Shown here: one piece after another, positions 36,225 through 44,156 of the stretch
Layout of the letters: each line of letters begins with the position of its first letter
How positions within the stretch are numbered: the first letter of the stretch is position 1
Origin: Methanocaldococcus bathoardescens
Lineage (GTDB): Archaea > AGJL01 > Methanococci > Methanococcales > Methanocaldococcaceae
Length of the DNA: 64,000 nt
Direction: 5' to 3'
Assembly: GCF_000739065.1 (NCBI RefSeq)
Contig: NZ_CP009149.1
Span: forward strand, 1,099,311-1,163,310
Translations under genes and position numbers: made by a program
Notes under the pieces: model-generated
What the model was told of the DNA's origin: nothing
Database searches by the model: none
The model's input: only the letters and a program-made list of their open reading frames with translations

Positions 36225-36983
36225 CTATAACCTATAAAATTCCTTTGCATTTTTATAAACTGAATCAATTATTTTCTCTTCCTCAACACCATTTTTTTTC
36301 ATATATAATTTAGTTCTTGGTAATGCATAGATATCTGCCTTTAAACTTCCTAAATCACTGCTTAAAATGAATCTCTTATTATAATTTTTTATTATCTCTG
36401 CCGCTTCTTCATGGCTTATTTTCATTGATGGCTGAACAGTTAAACCAACATAAACGTTCCTATCGATTAAATCCACAGTCTCTTTGTTTATGTGGTCAAT
36501 CATAACTAAATCATCCTTTATTTTAACTTCATCTAAAATCTTTAGGATTTCAATTAATGCCTCTTTCTTATTTTTCTCTGGTGTATGAACTATTATAGGC
36601 ATGTTGTAATCTTTTGCTAAAATCAACTGTTCTCTCAAAAGGTTTTTCTCATCCTCTGTTAAATAATGCAATCCTGTCTCTCCAATAGCAACGACATTCT
36701 CATTCTCTAAAAATTCAGGAAGTTTTTTTATCAAAACTTCCCAATTCTTTGGATATCCCATAGGATGAACACCAACCGCTACCTTAACTTCAACTCCTGC
36801 CATTTTTCCTCTTTTTACTTCTAAATTAATCAACCTATCCCAATGGTCTAAATAAACCTCTGGAACACTCATTTTGTATGGGTCATGGGCACAGGTTATA
36901 ATTGTCTCAATTCCACTCAATGCCATTTTTTCTAAATCCTCAAAACTCCTAACATCTAAATGCGTGTGGGCATCAATCATCAT
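36225..36983 (-). CDS. TatD-like metal-dependent hydrolase
   Basis: 252 residues. IDAHTHLD at the start, VGVHPMGYP, VAIGETGLHYLTEDEK, PIIVHTPEK and ILSSDLGS supply the metal ligands of the amidohydrolase TIM barrel in the TatD order. TatD proteins are often deoxyribonucleases; archaeal members of this subfamily are uncharacterised. GAGGTGAGATT precedes ATG ATG; either could be the start. Confidence 0.83.
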   Translation of the reverse strand: MMIDAHTHLDVRSFEDLEKMALSGIETIITCAHDPYKMSVPEVYLDHWDRLINLEVKRGKMAGVEVKVAVGVHPMGYPKNWEVLIKKLPEFLENENVVAIGETGLHYLTEDEKNLLREQLILAKDYNMPIIVHTPEKNKKEALIEILKILDEVKIKDDLVMIDHINKETVDLIDRNVYVGLTVQPSMKISHEEAAEIIKNYNKRFILSSDLGSLKADIYALPRTKLYMKKNGVEEEKIIDSVYKNAKEFYRL

Positions 36984-37050
36984 AATCTCACCTCAAAGTT
37001 TTTAATCAATAAAAAATAAAAATAAAAAATAATTTTTGGTCTTATTTATT

Positions 37051-37392
37051 TTATTTTAGGTAGAAATAGAATCTCTCATCACTTGTAAGGCAGTGTATTG
37101 TTGTCTGTCTAATTCCAAAGGTCATTCCGCTCTCTTTTATAAGCTTTTTCTCTAATTCAATAGTTTCTTTTAATATTTCTTTTATATCTCCACTTAATTC
37201 AACTTTTATATTTGGTTTTTCCCCAATATACATAAGGTATTTTTCATATAATGCTTCCACATCTTTCATTTGACTAACTGCGATATCTTCATATAATTCA
37301 TTTTTATATTGCTCTATTGATTTAAATCTACACATTAAGGAAAGTTTTATTTTATTGGAAATTATTTTTTCCATTAATTCTTTTAACTCCAT
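37051..37392 (-). CDS. Unknown protein under an hcp-like promoter
   Basis: 113 residues, mostly helical, with FGIRQTTIHCLTSDERFYFY near the end and cysteines in LSLMCRFK and HCLTSD. No family recognised. The ATG follows GTGGTGAAAG. Its upstream region shares a two-part architecture with the promoters of hybrid cluster protein and the CGGC gene (see the regulatory entry), pointing to a redox or nitrosative-stress role. Confidence 0.6.
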   Translation of the reverse strand: MELKELMEKIISNKIKLSLMCRFKSIEQYKNELYEDIAVSQMKDVEALYEKYLMYIGEKPNIKVELSGDIKEILKETIELEKKLIKESGMTFGIRQTTIHCLTSDERFYFYLK

Positions 37393-37443
37393 ACTTTCAC
37401 CACTTAAACTAAAAAATTAAACCAAAAGATATTTTTAATTTAA

Positions 37444-37532
37444 ACTGTATAAAAAGATTTTTGACATTTTTGATTTAGAAGCTGAATAAAAAATATTTCT
37501 TCAAAAAAGCAATATTGATATAATTAATATGA
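37444..37532 (-). promoter_or_regulatory. Two-part promoter of the 113-aa gene (shared architecture)
   Basis: On the minus strand TGTCAAAAATCTTTTTATA is the BRE/TATA part; upstream lies TCATATTAATTATATC (37517-37532 in plus coordinates). The distance between the two blocks is 66 bp, nearly the same as in front of hcp (67) and of the CGGC gene (67). Shared regulation is inferred. Confidence 0.6.
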
Positions 37533-37539
37533 AGAGATA

Positions 37540-37896
37540 TTAAAATGTGATTATTTCATCATACTCTTCTAATATGTCTTTTAACTTTTCAGATTTTATG
37601 ATTTCAATGCCATCTACAACATCCTCAATTTCTCTCTCTTTTAAATCTTCCTCAATGCAATAAATTTTGCATCCAAATGCCTGCAAATTGTTTATAATGT
37701 CAATGATTGACGGCATCCCTATTGCCTCTGGTTTTTGGTTAGCTTTGGCATTATAAACCCCATCATGCATTAAAACAACATCCGATTTTTCAATAATCCC
37801 ACTCGCAATTTGAGAGAGTGCAAACATCAAACCTGCAAATGAGTCCTCACTCCCGTAAGGTGGTTTTAAAATTAGAGTAATTAGCGATTTAACCAT
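37540..37896 (-). CDS. DsrF-like sulfur relay protein
   Basis: About 118 residues with the DsrEFH fold: SLITLILKPPYGSEDSFAGL, DVVLMHDGVYNAKANQ and CKIYCIEEDLKEREIED. The cysteine at the third strand is in the position used by DsrE-type proteins. The start is the ATG behind GGTGAAAACA. It is the distal gene of a run of DsrE/F/H and TusA genes and overlaps nothing; its start lies just after the DsrE gene's stop. Confidence 0.78.
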   Translation of the reverse strand: MVKSLITLILKPPYGSEDSFAGLMFALSQIASGIIEKSDVVLMHDGVYNAKANQKPEAIGMPSIIDIINNLQAFGCKIYCIEEDLKEREIEDVVDGIEIIKSEKLKDILEEYDEIITF

Positions 37897-37901
37897 TGTT
37901 T

Positions 37902-38258
37902 TCACCTTGTTAAGGTAATAACCCTATCACTGTCTGCTATAAATTGGGATAAATCGTTAGTTAAGCTTCCTATTTTACACCCTTCAATGGCATCTTCCTC
38001 ATATATTCCTCTTGCAATTGAGCATGTGCTACATGCAGCAACCTTTAATCCTTTTTCCATAAGATTCCTGCAAATCTTTTCTATATTTGGAAATCTTTTT
38101 GGATTTTGGCCTTTTTTAATAACTGTAACTCCCTCCCCGTAGCAGAATAAATTTACATTATAACCTTTTTTTAAAGCAGCATCAGCCAATTTTAAAGCAA
38201 AGTTTGGATCCATGTTCATCATAGAACCAGATTTTAGAATAATGGTTAATGTTTTCAT
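37902..38258 (-). CDS. DsrE-like sulfur relay protein
   Basis: 118 residues. TIILKSGSMMNMDPNFALKL starts the fold; the conserved Cys segment is VAACSTCSIARGI with two cysteines, matching the persulfide-carrying Cys of DsrE. It would accept sulfur from TusA. It forms a trio with the DsrF-like gene after it and the (frameshifted) DsrH-like gene before it, the arrangement of a TusBCD-type complex. GTGAAATC precedes the ATG. Confidence 0.8.
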   Translation of the reverse strand: MKTLTIILKSGSMMNMDPNFALKLADAALKKGYNVNLFCYGEGVTVIKKGQNPKRFPNIEKICRNLMEKGLKVAACSTCSIARGIYEEDAIEGCKIGSLTNDLSQFIADSDRVITLTR

Positions 38259-38268
38259 GATTTCACCT

Positions 38269-38557
38269 TTAAAGTGATATTACTTTTGAATACTTCTCCA
38301 TAATCAAATCTACAGCAGTTTCATAATCAATTAACTCTACATCTTCAATATTATCAAATCCTCTTGCAATAGCATCATCTTGCATCGCATATATCTTATA
38401 ACCTTTTTTTAACAACTCATCTCTAACTTTATGATACTGTTGCGTAGTATATGGCATCCTCTGCAAGCAAAACTCCATCATCTCCGTCTCTCAATCTCTC
38501 CATAAGCTCAATAGCATTACATTCAAATGGAGATTTTAAAAGGATAAATAAAGCCAT
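38269..38557 (-). pseudogene. DsrH/TusB-like gene, frameshifted
   Basis: From ATG at 38557 (behind GGGTGATGAA) the frame reads MALFILLKSPFECNAIELME, then DGDDGVLLAEDAIYYATVS and stops at about 38430. The continuation HKVRDELLKKGYKIYAMQDD to YSKVISL is in another frame, giving ~95 residues together, the size of DsrH. The overall length is 3n+1, so one extra base or two missing bases near 38428-38445 explain the break. It is either a mutation, a sequence error or recoding. The third member of a DsrEFH trio. Confidence 0.72.
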
Positions 38558-38561
38558 TTCA

Positions 38562-38978
38562 TCACCCTATAAAAAGTTGAATCTTTGCATCCATTGCAAT
38601 ATCTAAAAACTTTGTAGCACCAACAACTTCAACCCCATCAATTAAATCTTCCTTTTTTATTCCCATAACACTCATGGAAGTACTACATGCATATAATTTA
38701 ACTCCCAAATCAATAGCCTGTTGTCTCACTTCTTCAAAACTTCCAATATTCTCTTTTTTCATTTTCTTTTCCATCATTTTTACCCCTAAACTTCCAAACA
38801 ACTTATAAATCCCCGGAAGTTTTGGTTTTGCGTTTTTCTTTAGAATCTCTAATCCAAAAAATGTAAAGAATATATGAACTTCCATTCCCATTGTAGCTCC
38901 AATAGTTCCAAGGATAAAAGCCATCATTGCCTTATCAAATGTCCCTTCCGAGACAACAAGTGCCATTTTGTCTGCCAT
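38562..38978 (-). CDS. DsrE/F-like membrane-associated sulfur protein
   Basis: 138 residues of the DsrE-like family often called peroxiredoxin-like. VVSEGTFDKAMMAFILGTIG starts the fold, VHIFFTFFGLEILKK follows, and KLYACSTSMSVMGI carries the conserved Cys near residue 107. A hydrophobic surface helix may bind membranes. In many prokaryotes this protein accompanies TusA, which is encoded 48 bp upstream. GGTGATATT precedes the ATG. Confidence 0.8.
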   Translation of the reverse strand: MADKMALVVSEGTFDKAMMAFILGTIGATMGMEVHIFFTFFGLEILKKNAKPKLPGIYKLFGSLGVKMMEKKMKKENIGSFEEVRQQAIDLGVKLYACSTSMSVMGIKKEDLIDGVEVVGATKFLDIAMDAKIQLFIG

Positions 38979-39025
38979 AATATCACCAAAAAATAGAAAA
39001 AAGATTTAATATGGTTTAGAAATCT

Positions 39026-39244
39026 CTATTTTTTCCTAATTTTGAATTTAAAGATACCATTTTCTTCAGTCATTTCAATTAACTCATTTCCTGTTCTTTT
39101 ACACCATGCAGGAACATCTTCCTTAGCTCCCGGGTCATCAGCAATAAGCTCTAAAACCTCCCCCTCTTTTAATTCTTTCATTTTTTTAGCCAACTCTACA
39201 ATTGGCATTGGACACTGCAAACCTCTTGCATCAAGTGTTTCCAT
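39026..39244 (-). CDS. TusA-like sulfur carrier
   Basis: 72 residues. METLDARGLQCPMPIVELAK has the CPMP motif whose first Cys carries persulfide sulfur; LIADDPGAKEDVPAWCK is the second conserved part. The ATG at 39244 follows AGGTGAGAG; an earlier in-frame ATG overlaps the ferredoxin gene. It leads a leftward run: TusA, DsrE/F-like, DsrH, DsrE and DsrF, a complete sulfur relay kit. Confidence 0.9.
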   Translation of the reverse strand: METLDARGLQCPMPIVELAKKMKELKEGEVLELIADDPGAKEDVPAWCKRTGNELIEMTEENGIFKFKIRKK

Positions 39245-39254
39245 TCTCTCACCT

Positions 39255-39440
39255 TTAATCTTCAACTTTTACAGCATTTGTTGGACATACATCCATACAA
39301 ACTCCACATCCTGTACAATCTTCTTCTCTTGCAACAACTACTTTATCTCCCTGAATTTCAAAAACTTCCATTGGGCAAGCGTTTACACACTCTGCACATT
39401 CTGGGCCTTTACACAAGTCGTAGTTTATTGTTACTTTCAC
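39255..39440 (-). CDS. 2[4Fe-4S] ferredoxin
   Basis: 61 residues. Two cluster motifs: CKGPECAECVNACP (an unusual C-x4-C-x2-C-x3-C with one longer spacing) and CTGCGVCMDVCP. The start is GTG behind GGTGATACC. It lies 10 bp before TusA in the same direction, so electrons may be delivered to sulfur relay or to hybrid cluster protein nearby. Confidence 0.88.
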   Translation of the reverse strand: MKVTINYDLCKGPECAECVNACPMEVFEIQGDKVVVAREEDCTGCGVCMDVCPTNAVKVED

Positions 39441-39509
39441 GGTATCACCAATACTTAATTCTCTTTTTAGTTATTTAACTGTTTTTATACGATTTTCGTT
39501 ATTTTTAGT

Positions 39510-39860
39510 TTATTCGCACTTTATTGCTTCCTCTGGAGCATTTAATTTCTTTGGATGTGGAGCTTTTACTACAAAGAACTCTAATATATCAGAATTTAAG
39601 TTTTGAATGAGCATCTTTACATTAAATGGGACATATACAATAGTTCCTTCTTTGTAGTTGTGTGGTTCTTGGTCTTCTAAGGTTAAAGTCATCTCCCCTT
39701 TGATAATTATCAAATGTACGTAAGAGTTTGAATAGTGTTTAGGCATTTGCTCTCCTTTTGGCAGTACAATATGGTTGATTTGAACATGCTCGGTATTGAC
39801 AATTTTTTCAACAACCTTTGTTGTAGCATCCTTTTTAAATTCATAAACTTTTTCTATCAT
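39510..39860 (-). CDS. Cupin-domain protein
   Basis: 116 residues. HIVLPKGEQMPKHYSNSYVH and YKEGTIVYVPFNVKMLI are the two cupin motifs; the first has a His and Glu set (PKHYSNSYVHLIIIKGE), the second lacks a His, so metal binding is uncertain. It is between hcp and the ferredoxin on the same strand. Function unknown. The ATG follows GGGTGATACAA. Confidence 0.72.
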   Translation of the reverse strand: MIEKVYEFKKDATTKVVEKIVNTEHVQINHIVLPKGEQMPKHYSNSYVHLIIIKGEMTLTLEDQEPHNYKEGTIVYVPFNVKMLIQNLNSDILEFFVVKAPHPKKLNAPEEAIKCE

Positions 39861-39929
39861 TTGTATCACCCAAAATTTTTGAAAAATTGGATTTAAAGTA
39901 TAGAGAAAGATTTAATGGATGTAGGAAAT

Positions 39930-41576
39930 TTATCCAACTAATCTCTTAATATCTTCATCAACTGTTGAGATTGTTGAAATTCCAAACTTCTCAACTAATA
40001 CTTTCACCACATTTGGTGATAAGAATGCTGGTATTGTTGGACCTAATACTATATTCTTAACTCCTAAGTAGAGCAATGCTAATAAGACAGCAACTGCCTT
40101 TTGCTCATACCATGCAATGTTGTAAGCGATTGGAAGGTCATTTATGTCTTCTAATCCAAGAACTTCTTTCAACTTCAATGCAACTACTGCTAATGAATAG
40201 CTGTCATTACACTGCCCAGCGTCTAAAACTCTCGGAATTCCATCAATGTCTCCTAAATCTAATTTAATGAATCTGTATTTTGCACATCCACATGTCAATA
40301 TAACTGTGTCTTTTGGTAATTTCTTAGCAAATTCAGTGTAGTATTCTCTTGTCTTGTGTCTTCCATCACATCCAGCCATTACAACGAATTTTCTTATCTT
40401 TCCGCTCTTGACTGCTTCAATTATCTTATCTGCCAATGCTAAAATTTGATTATGAGCGAATCCTCCAATGATTTTTCCTTCTTCAAGTGGTGTTGGTGGC
40501 TTACACTTTTTAGCGTGTTCAATAACTTCTGAGAAATCTTTAGTTCCATCTTCTCTTACAGGAATTCTCTTCAATCCTGGATATCCTACTTCATTTGTTA
40601 CATAAACTCTATCTTTGTATGAATCCTTTGGTGGAACTAAACAGTTTGTTGTCATGATTATTGGGCCGTTAAATTTCTCAAACTCTTCTGTTTGATGTGG
40701 CCATGAACCACCGTAATTTCCAACGAAGTGCTCATACTTCTTGAAGAATGGATAGTAGTGTGCTGGTAACATCTCACAGTGTGTATAGACATCAACTCCA
40801 GTTCCCTTAGTTTGCTCTAATAACTGCTCTAAATCTTTTAAGTCGTGACCGCTAATTAATATTCCTGGTCTGTCTCTAACTCCTAAGTTAACTTCAGTTA
40901 TTTCTGGATGTCCATAAGTTTCAGTGTTTGCTTTGTCTAATAATGCCAATGTTTCTACTGCATATTTTCCAGTTTCCATTGCTAAATTGAATAACTCATC
41001 AGCATCTTTACTATCAACAAGTTTTGTCATTGCTTTAACTATAAACTTATGGATTTCTTCATTGTTGTATCCAAGATGCATTGCATGGCTTAAATAAGCT
41101 CCAATTCCCTTAATCCCATAAGTTATAAGCTCTTTTAAAGACCTTATATCTTCATTATCTTCTGCCAAGACACTGACTTCTTTTGCCTTTGATAATTCTA
41201 TTATGTCATCATCATTTTCATAAGTCCATGTAGCACAGTGAGGAAGTTCTTCTTTATTTAAATTAGCTTTTTCAATAACTTTTTCTCTCAACTCTACTCC
41301 TTTCTTTATCCAACTTATTACATCATTATCGTCAAAGTTGACATTTGTTATTGTTACAAATAACGCCTTTGGTATGTATTCCATAACTTCATCATCTAAG
41401 TAGTTACCTTTCTCACATGCATAGCATAAACCTTTTATAGTATAAACCAATAAATCTTGAAGGTTTGCTACATTATCTCTCTTCCCACAAACCCCCACTA
41501 CTGTACATCCTTCATTTCTTGCAGCCTCTTGGCACTGGAAACAGAACATATTTGTTGGTCTTGGAGTGTATTCCAT
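39930..41576 (-). CDS. hcp: Hybrid cluster protein (prismane)
   Basis: 548 residues. It reduces nitric oxide or hydroxylamine and guards against nitrosative stress. Seen: [20 protein letters not shown] (Cys set of the N-terminal cluster), [40 protein letters not shown] and [18 protein letters not shown], the ligands of the Fe-S-O hybrid cluster. The leader carries repeats (see next entry) and the promoter shares its plan with two other genes in the cluster. GGTGAAAGT precedes the ATG. Confidence 0.96.
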   Translation of the reverse strand: MEYTPRPTNMFCFQCQEAARNEGCTVVGVCGKRDNVANLQDLLVYTIKGLCYACEKGNYLDDEVMEYIPKALFVTITNVNFDDNDVISWIKKGVELREKVIEKANLNKEELPHCATWTYENDDDIIELSKAKEVSVLAEDNEDIRSLKELITYGIKGIGAYLSHAMHLGYNNEEIHKFIVKAMTKLVDSKDADELFNLAMETGKYAVETLALLDKANTETYGHPEITEVNLGVRDRPGILISGHDLKDLEQLLEQTKGTGVDVYTHCEMLPAHYYPFFKKYEHFVGNYGGSWPHQTEEFEKFNGPIIMTTNCLVPPKDSYKDRVYVTNEVGYPGLKRIPVREDGTKDFSEVIEHAKKCKPPTPLEEGKIIGGFAHNQILALADKIIEAVKSGKIRKFVVMAGCDGRHKTREYYTEFAKKLPKDTVILTCGCAKYRFIKLDLGDIDGIPRVLDAGQCNDSYSLAVVALKLKEVLGLEDINDLPIAYNIAWYEQKAVAVLLALLYLGVKNIVLGPTIPAFLSPNVVKVLVEKFGISTISTVDEDIKRLVG

Positions 41577-41600
41577 ACTTTCACCTATTAAATTTTTTAA

Positions 41601-41754
41601 TTGTAAGCCAATCCTTTACGAGGGCATTTTAGATTGGCACTTTACGAATAATTTTTTATTTTTAATAATATAAAAAGATTTCTGATAATTTTCCTTTGGT
41701 AGTTTAGACAATTAATATTCATAGTTGTGAGTATGTTAGATATAATTATTATGA
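41601..41754 (-). promoter_or_regulatory. hcp promoter and leader with repeats
   Basis: In transcription direction: TCATAATAATTATATC (41739-41754 plus coordinates), then 67 bp on, AAATCTTTTTATATTATTA (BRE/TATA), then a leader containing TCGTAAAG twice (41640-41647 and 41614-41621) and the inverted pair GCCAATC/GATTGGC (41607-41613 and 41632-41638). The inverted pair could form a stem in RNA or be an operator. The first two blocks recur at two other genes. Confidence 0.6.
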
Positions 41755-41772
41755 ATAGTTTTAGTTTTAGTA

Positions 41773-42459
41773 TTACTCCAACACTTTTCCATCAATTGAA
41801 ATAACATGCTTTTTTATTTCACAATCAATTCCCTCAAGAGCTTTCTTTACTAAAGCATACAGTCCATGACAGCAAGGAACGCTCATTATCACAACATCAA
41901 CTTTTTTAATGTTGTTTAATTTAACAATTGCTCTTATTTTCTCTATATATCCTGAAGTGTCATCCAATTTAGGACATCCAATAGCTAAAACCTTTCCTTT
42001 TAAGAATTTTTTGTGGAAATTAGCATAAGCAAATGGAACACAATCTGCTGCTATAAGAAGTTCCGCATTTTTGAAGTATGGAGCAGTTGGATTCAATAGA
42101 TGGAGTTGTATAGGCCAATTCATTAGCTCTGAACTTAGCTCTACATCATCATCTTTTTCTGGTTTTCTATCTCTTTTTAATGTCATTGCCATTGAACCAG
42201 GGCATTTATGTCCTGAATGTTGATGTTCATTAACTTCAATTTCTTCTTTTGTTATTTTTATTGCATTTACCGGGCATACATCTAAACATGTTCCTATTCC
42301 ATCGCAATAAATTTCTTTTTCTTTATTAACCTTAACCTTTTTAGTTTCTGGGTCTGGGATTAGAATATTTTCTTCACACGCTTTAATACACAGCCCACAT
42401 TCTTCATAACCAATACATTTTTCCTGGTCAACTTCAACTCTATATCTCGTTATTTTCAT
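41773..42459 (-). CDS. Ferredoxin-domain protein of the hcp cluster
   Basis: About 228 residues. The N-terminal ~75 residues hold ferredoxin-type motifs: CIGYEECGLCIKACE and CDGIGTCLDVCP. A His/Cys linker (NEHQHSGHKCPGSMAMTL) and a C-terminal domain with AADCVPFAYANFHKKFLKG, AIGCPKLDD and SVPCCHGL follow. The C-terminal part resembles cysteine-rich domains of electron carriers serving hybrid cluster protein. The ATG at 42459 is preceded by GGTGGTATT. Its gene lies between CGGC protein and hcp. Confidence 0.8.
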   Translation of the reverse strand: MKITRYRVEVDQEKCIGYEECGLCIKACEENILIPDPETKKVKVNKEKEIYCDGIGTCLDVCPVNAIKITKEEIEVNEHQHSGHKCPGSMAMTLKRDRKPEKDDDVELSSELMNWPIQLHLLNPTAPYFKNAELLIAADCVPFAYANFHKKFLKGKVLAIGCPKLDDTSGYIEKIRAIVKLNNIKKVDVVIMSVPCCHGLYALVKKALEGIDCEIKKHVISIDGKVLE

Positions 42460-42515
42460 AAATACCACCATTTAAACATTTAAATTTATATAAGAATTAA
42501 AAAATTAACTTTCAA

Positions 42516-42836
42516 TTAGAAGTGTGAGCCCATAACAACCTTTGCCCCCATCTTTTCAATCTCTTCCTTCATTTCTTCAGCGTATCTACATTTTGGTTTT
42601 AATGCACTCATGCAAGTTGCAAAGTGAACAACTTCTACTCCATGCTTTTCTATTAATTGTTTTATTTGATTCAATCCTAATCTTCCTGGGCATCCACCAC
42701 ATGTTATCATGGTTACAAGTTCAACATCCTCATAGTCCTTAAATGTGTCTTTCTTGTTTAATGCTGCTGTCATACAACCTACTGCAGGGCATGTCTTTGC
42801 TGCACTGTCACATCTTAAAATTGCTACCTTTGTCAC
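42516..42836 (-). CDS. CGGC-domain protein
   Basis: 106 residues. The signature TCGGCPGRLG sits at residues ~44-54; further cysteines are CDSAAKTCPAVGC near the start and FATCMSALKPKC later. CGGC domains are thought to bind metal or cluster, with unknown role. The start is GTG behind GGTGAGATT. It is the first gene of a cluster with the ferredoxin-domain protein; its promoter shares two blocks with hcp. Confidence 0.83.
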   Translation of the reverse strand: MTKVAILRCDSAAKTCPAVGCMTAALNKKDTFKDYEDVELVTMITCGGCPGRLGLNQIKQLIEKHGVEVVHFATCMSALKPKCRYAEEMKEEIEKMGAKVVMGSHF

Positions 42837-42892
42837 AATCTCACCAGCATTTTATTTTTATTTTTAGTTGTCAAATTATATGGTATATTTAA

Positions 42893-42982
42893 TGATATAA
42901 AAAGATTTTTGACCTTTTTAACTCAAAAAAATTGACAATAATTATTTTTTTTGTTAGAGTTTGGTGGTATAATTAATATGAA
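42893..42982 (-). promoter_or_regulatory. Two-part promoter of the CGGC gene
   Basis: In transcription direction: TCATATTAATTATACC (42966-42981 plus coordinates) and, 67 bp on, GTCAAAAATCTTTTTATATC. Sequence and spacing match the elements of hcp and of the 113-aa gene. An extra TTGTCAAT lies between the blocks. Confidence 0.6.
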
Positions 42983-43026
42983 AAAATAAAAAAAGTAATA
43001 TTAATTAATCCAAATATTAAAAAAGA

Positions 43027-43434
43027 TTAGAATACGATAACTTTATCATAAATCTTCCCATCAATCTTTGAAATTTCTTCATAAAATTCAGAAATTTTCT
43101 TTGCATCCCCTTCAACAACAAAAATCTCTACCTTCTTATTTTTACCACATGATGTTGTTATATAAGATTGATTTAATGATTTAACCACATCATTATATTC
43201 AAAATACAACTTACTCATTTTTTCCATCGACTCTTTTGTTGGTGTATAAACAACAATAATAATCCCACTAATGTTTCCTTCCTTATCTAACGAGTTACTT
43301 TCCAAAATGTGTTTTCTTACAGCATCTCTTATCAATTCACTCCTACTTGAATACCCCTTCTTTTTGACGATGTCGTCTATCTCTTTTAAAAGATATTTTG
43401 AAAACGATATACTAATTCTTTCAACGTTTACCAT
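43027..43434 (-). CDS. NikR-like ribbon-helix-helix regulator without Ni ligands
   Basis: 135 residues. The N-terminal RHH (VERISISFSKYLLKEIDDIV, YSSRSELIRDAVRKHIL) is followed by an ACT-like domain as in NikR. The segment corresponding to the Ni site (normally H-x-H ... C) reads SYITTSCGKNKKVEIFVVEG: C96 is kept, but the histidines are absent, so nickel control as in NikR is unlikely. It may sense something else. AAGTGAGAT precedes the ATG. It follows ogg by 4 bp and faces the CGGC promoter. Confidence 0.8.
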   Translation of the reverse strand: MVNVERISISFSKYLLKEIDDIVKKKGYSSRSELIRDAVRKHILESNSLDKEGNISGIIIVVYTPTKESMEKMSKLYFEYNDVVKSLNQSYITTSCGKNKKVEIFVVEGDAKKISEFYEEISKIDGKIYDKVIVF

Positions 43435-43438
43435 AATC

Positions 43439-44059
43439 TCACTTTAAAACTTTTCCTGTCCTTAAATACCATATATATAAATCTAATTCAGAGAGTTTTA
43501 AATCCACTTCCTCCCCAATATCTCTCAATATATTTTCAATTTTTAAATATTTTTTCCTATTCAAAGTTTTTGGGATTTCATCAATGTAATTATTTTCATA
43601 AAGCTCTCTTAGTATGTGCCTGTCAATTATGGCAATATCATCATAACCAACATTCCTCAAAAAATGGCTTGCCTCTTTATACCCAATCCCTTTTATATTT
43701 CTCACTAAAAACTCTCTTGCTATCTTTTCATTTTCAAAACTTTCGACTATATCTTTAATATTTTTAAATTTTCGTGCTAAAACAATATACTCTGCCCTTT
43801 TTCTATAAAATCTATGCCCTAAATTTTTTAATTTCTCTTCTAACTCTTCTCTTGAAAGTGTTAAAAATCCATCCCCTATTTCTTTTTGTATTTTTATTCC
43901 TCCTTCAGCTGTAAAATTAGCTGTTAAGATGCAAAAGCATAGTTCTTTAAACCACTCTTCGTTAGATTTATTTTTAAAAGATTTAAATTCTTGGATTCTT
44001 TTGTCAATAATATTTTTAATTTCTGAGTTTTTTAGCTCTTCAATTTTTTTAATTAGCAT
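43439..44059 (-). CDS. ogg: 8-oxoguanine DNA glycosylase, Ogg2 type
   Basis: 206 residues, matching archaeal Ogg. It removes 8-oxoguanine and cuts the strand. The helix-hairpin-helix NIKGIGYKEASHFLRNVGYD carries catalytic Lys at 128, and IIDRHI has catalytic Asp at 146, positions expected for M. jannaschii Ogg (129 and 147). It is coupled with the NikR-like gene. Its place here, beside oxidative defence genes, is sensible. Confidence 0.93.
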   Translation of the reverse strand: MLIKKIEELKNSEIKNIIDKRIQEFKSFKNKSNEEWFKELCFCILTANFTAEGGIKIQKEIGDGFLTLSREELEEKLKNLGHRFYRKRAEYIVLARKFKNIKDIVESFENEKIAREFLVRNIKGIGYKEASHFLRNVGYDDIAIIDRHILRELYENNYIDEIPKTLNRKKYLKIENILRDIGEEVDLKLSELDLYIWYLRTGKVLK

Positions 44060-44156
44060 TATATCACCATTAAAATTATAAAAAACAAAAAATCTTATTA
44101 AAAACCAAATTTATATCTCTTACGGTTAGATATCAAAAATAAAAAAGCATTACATT

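Noticed and set aside
43027..43434. Nickel-responsive NikR
   Set aside because: The histidine ligands are missing, so only a NikR-like fold is claimed.
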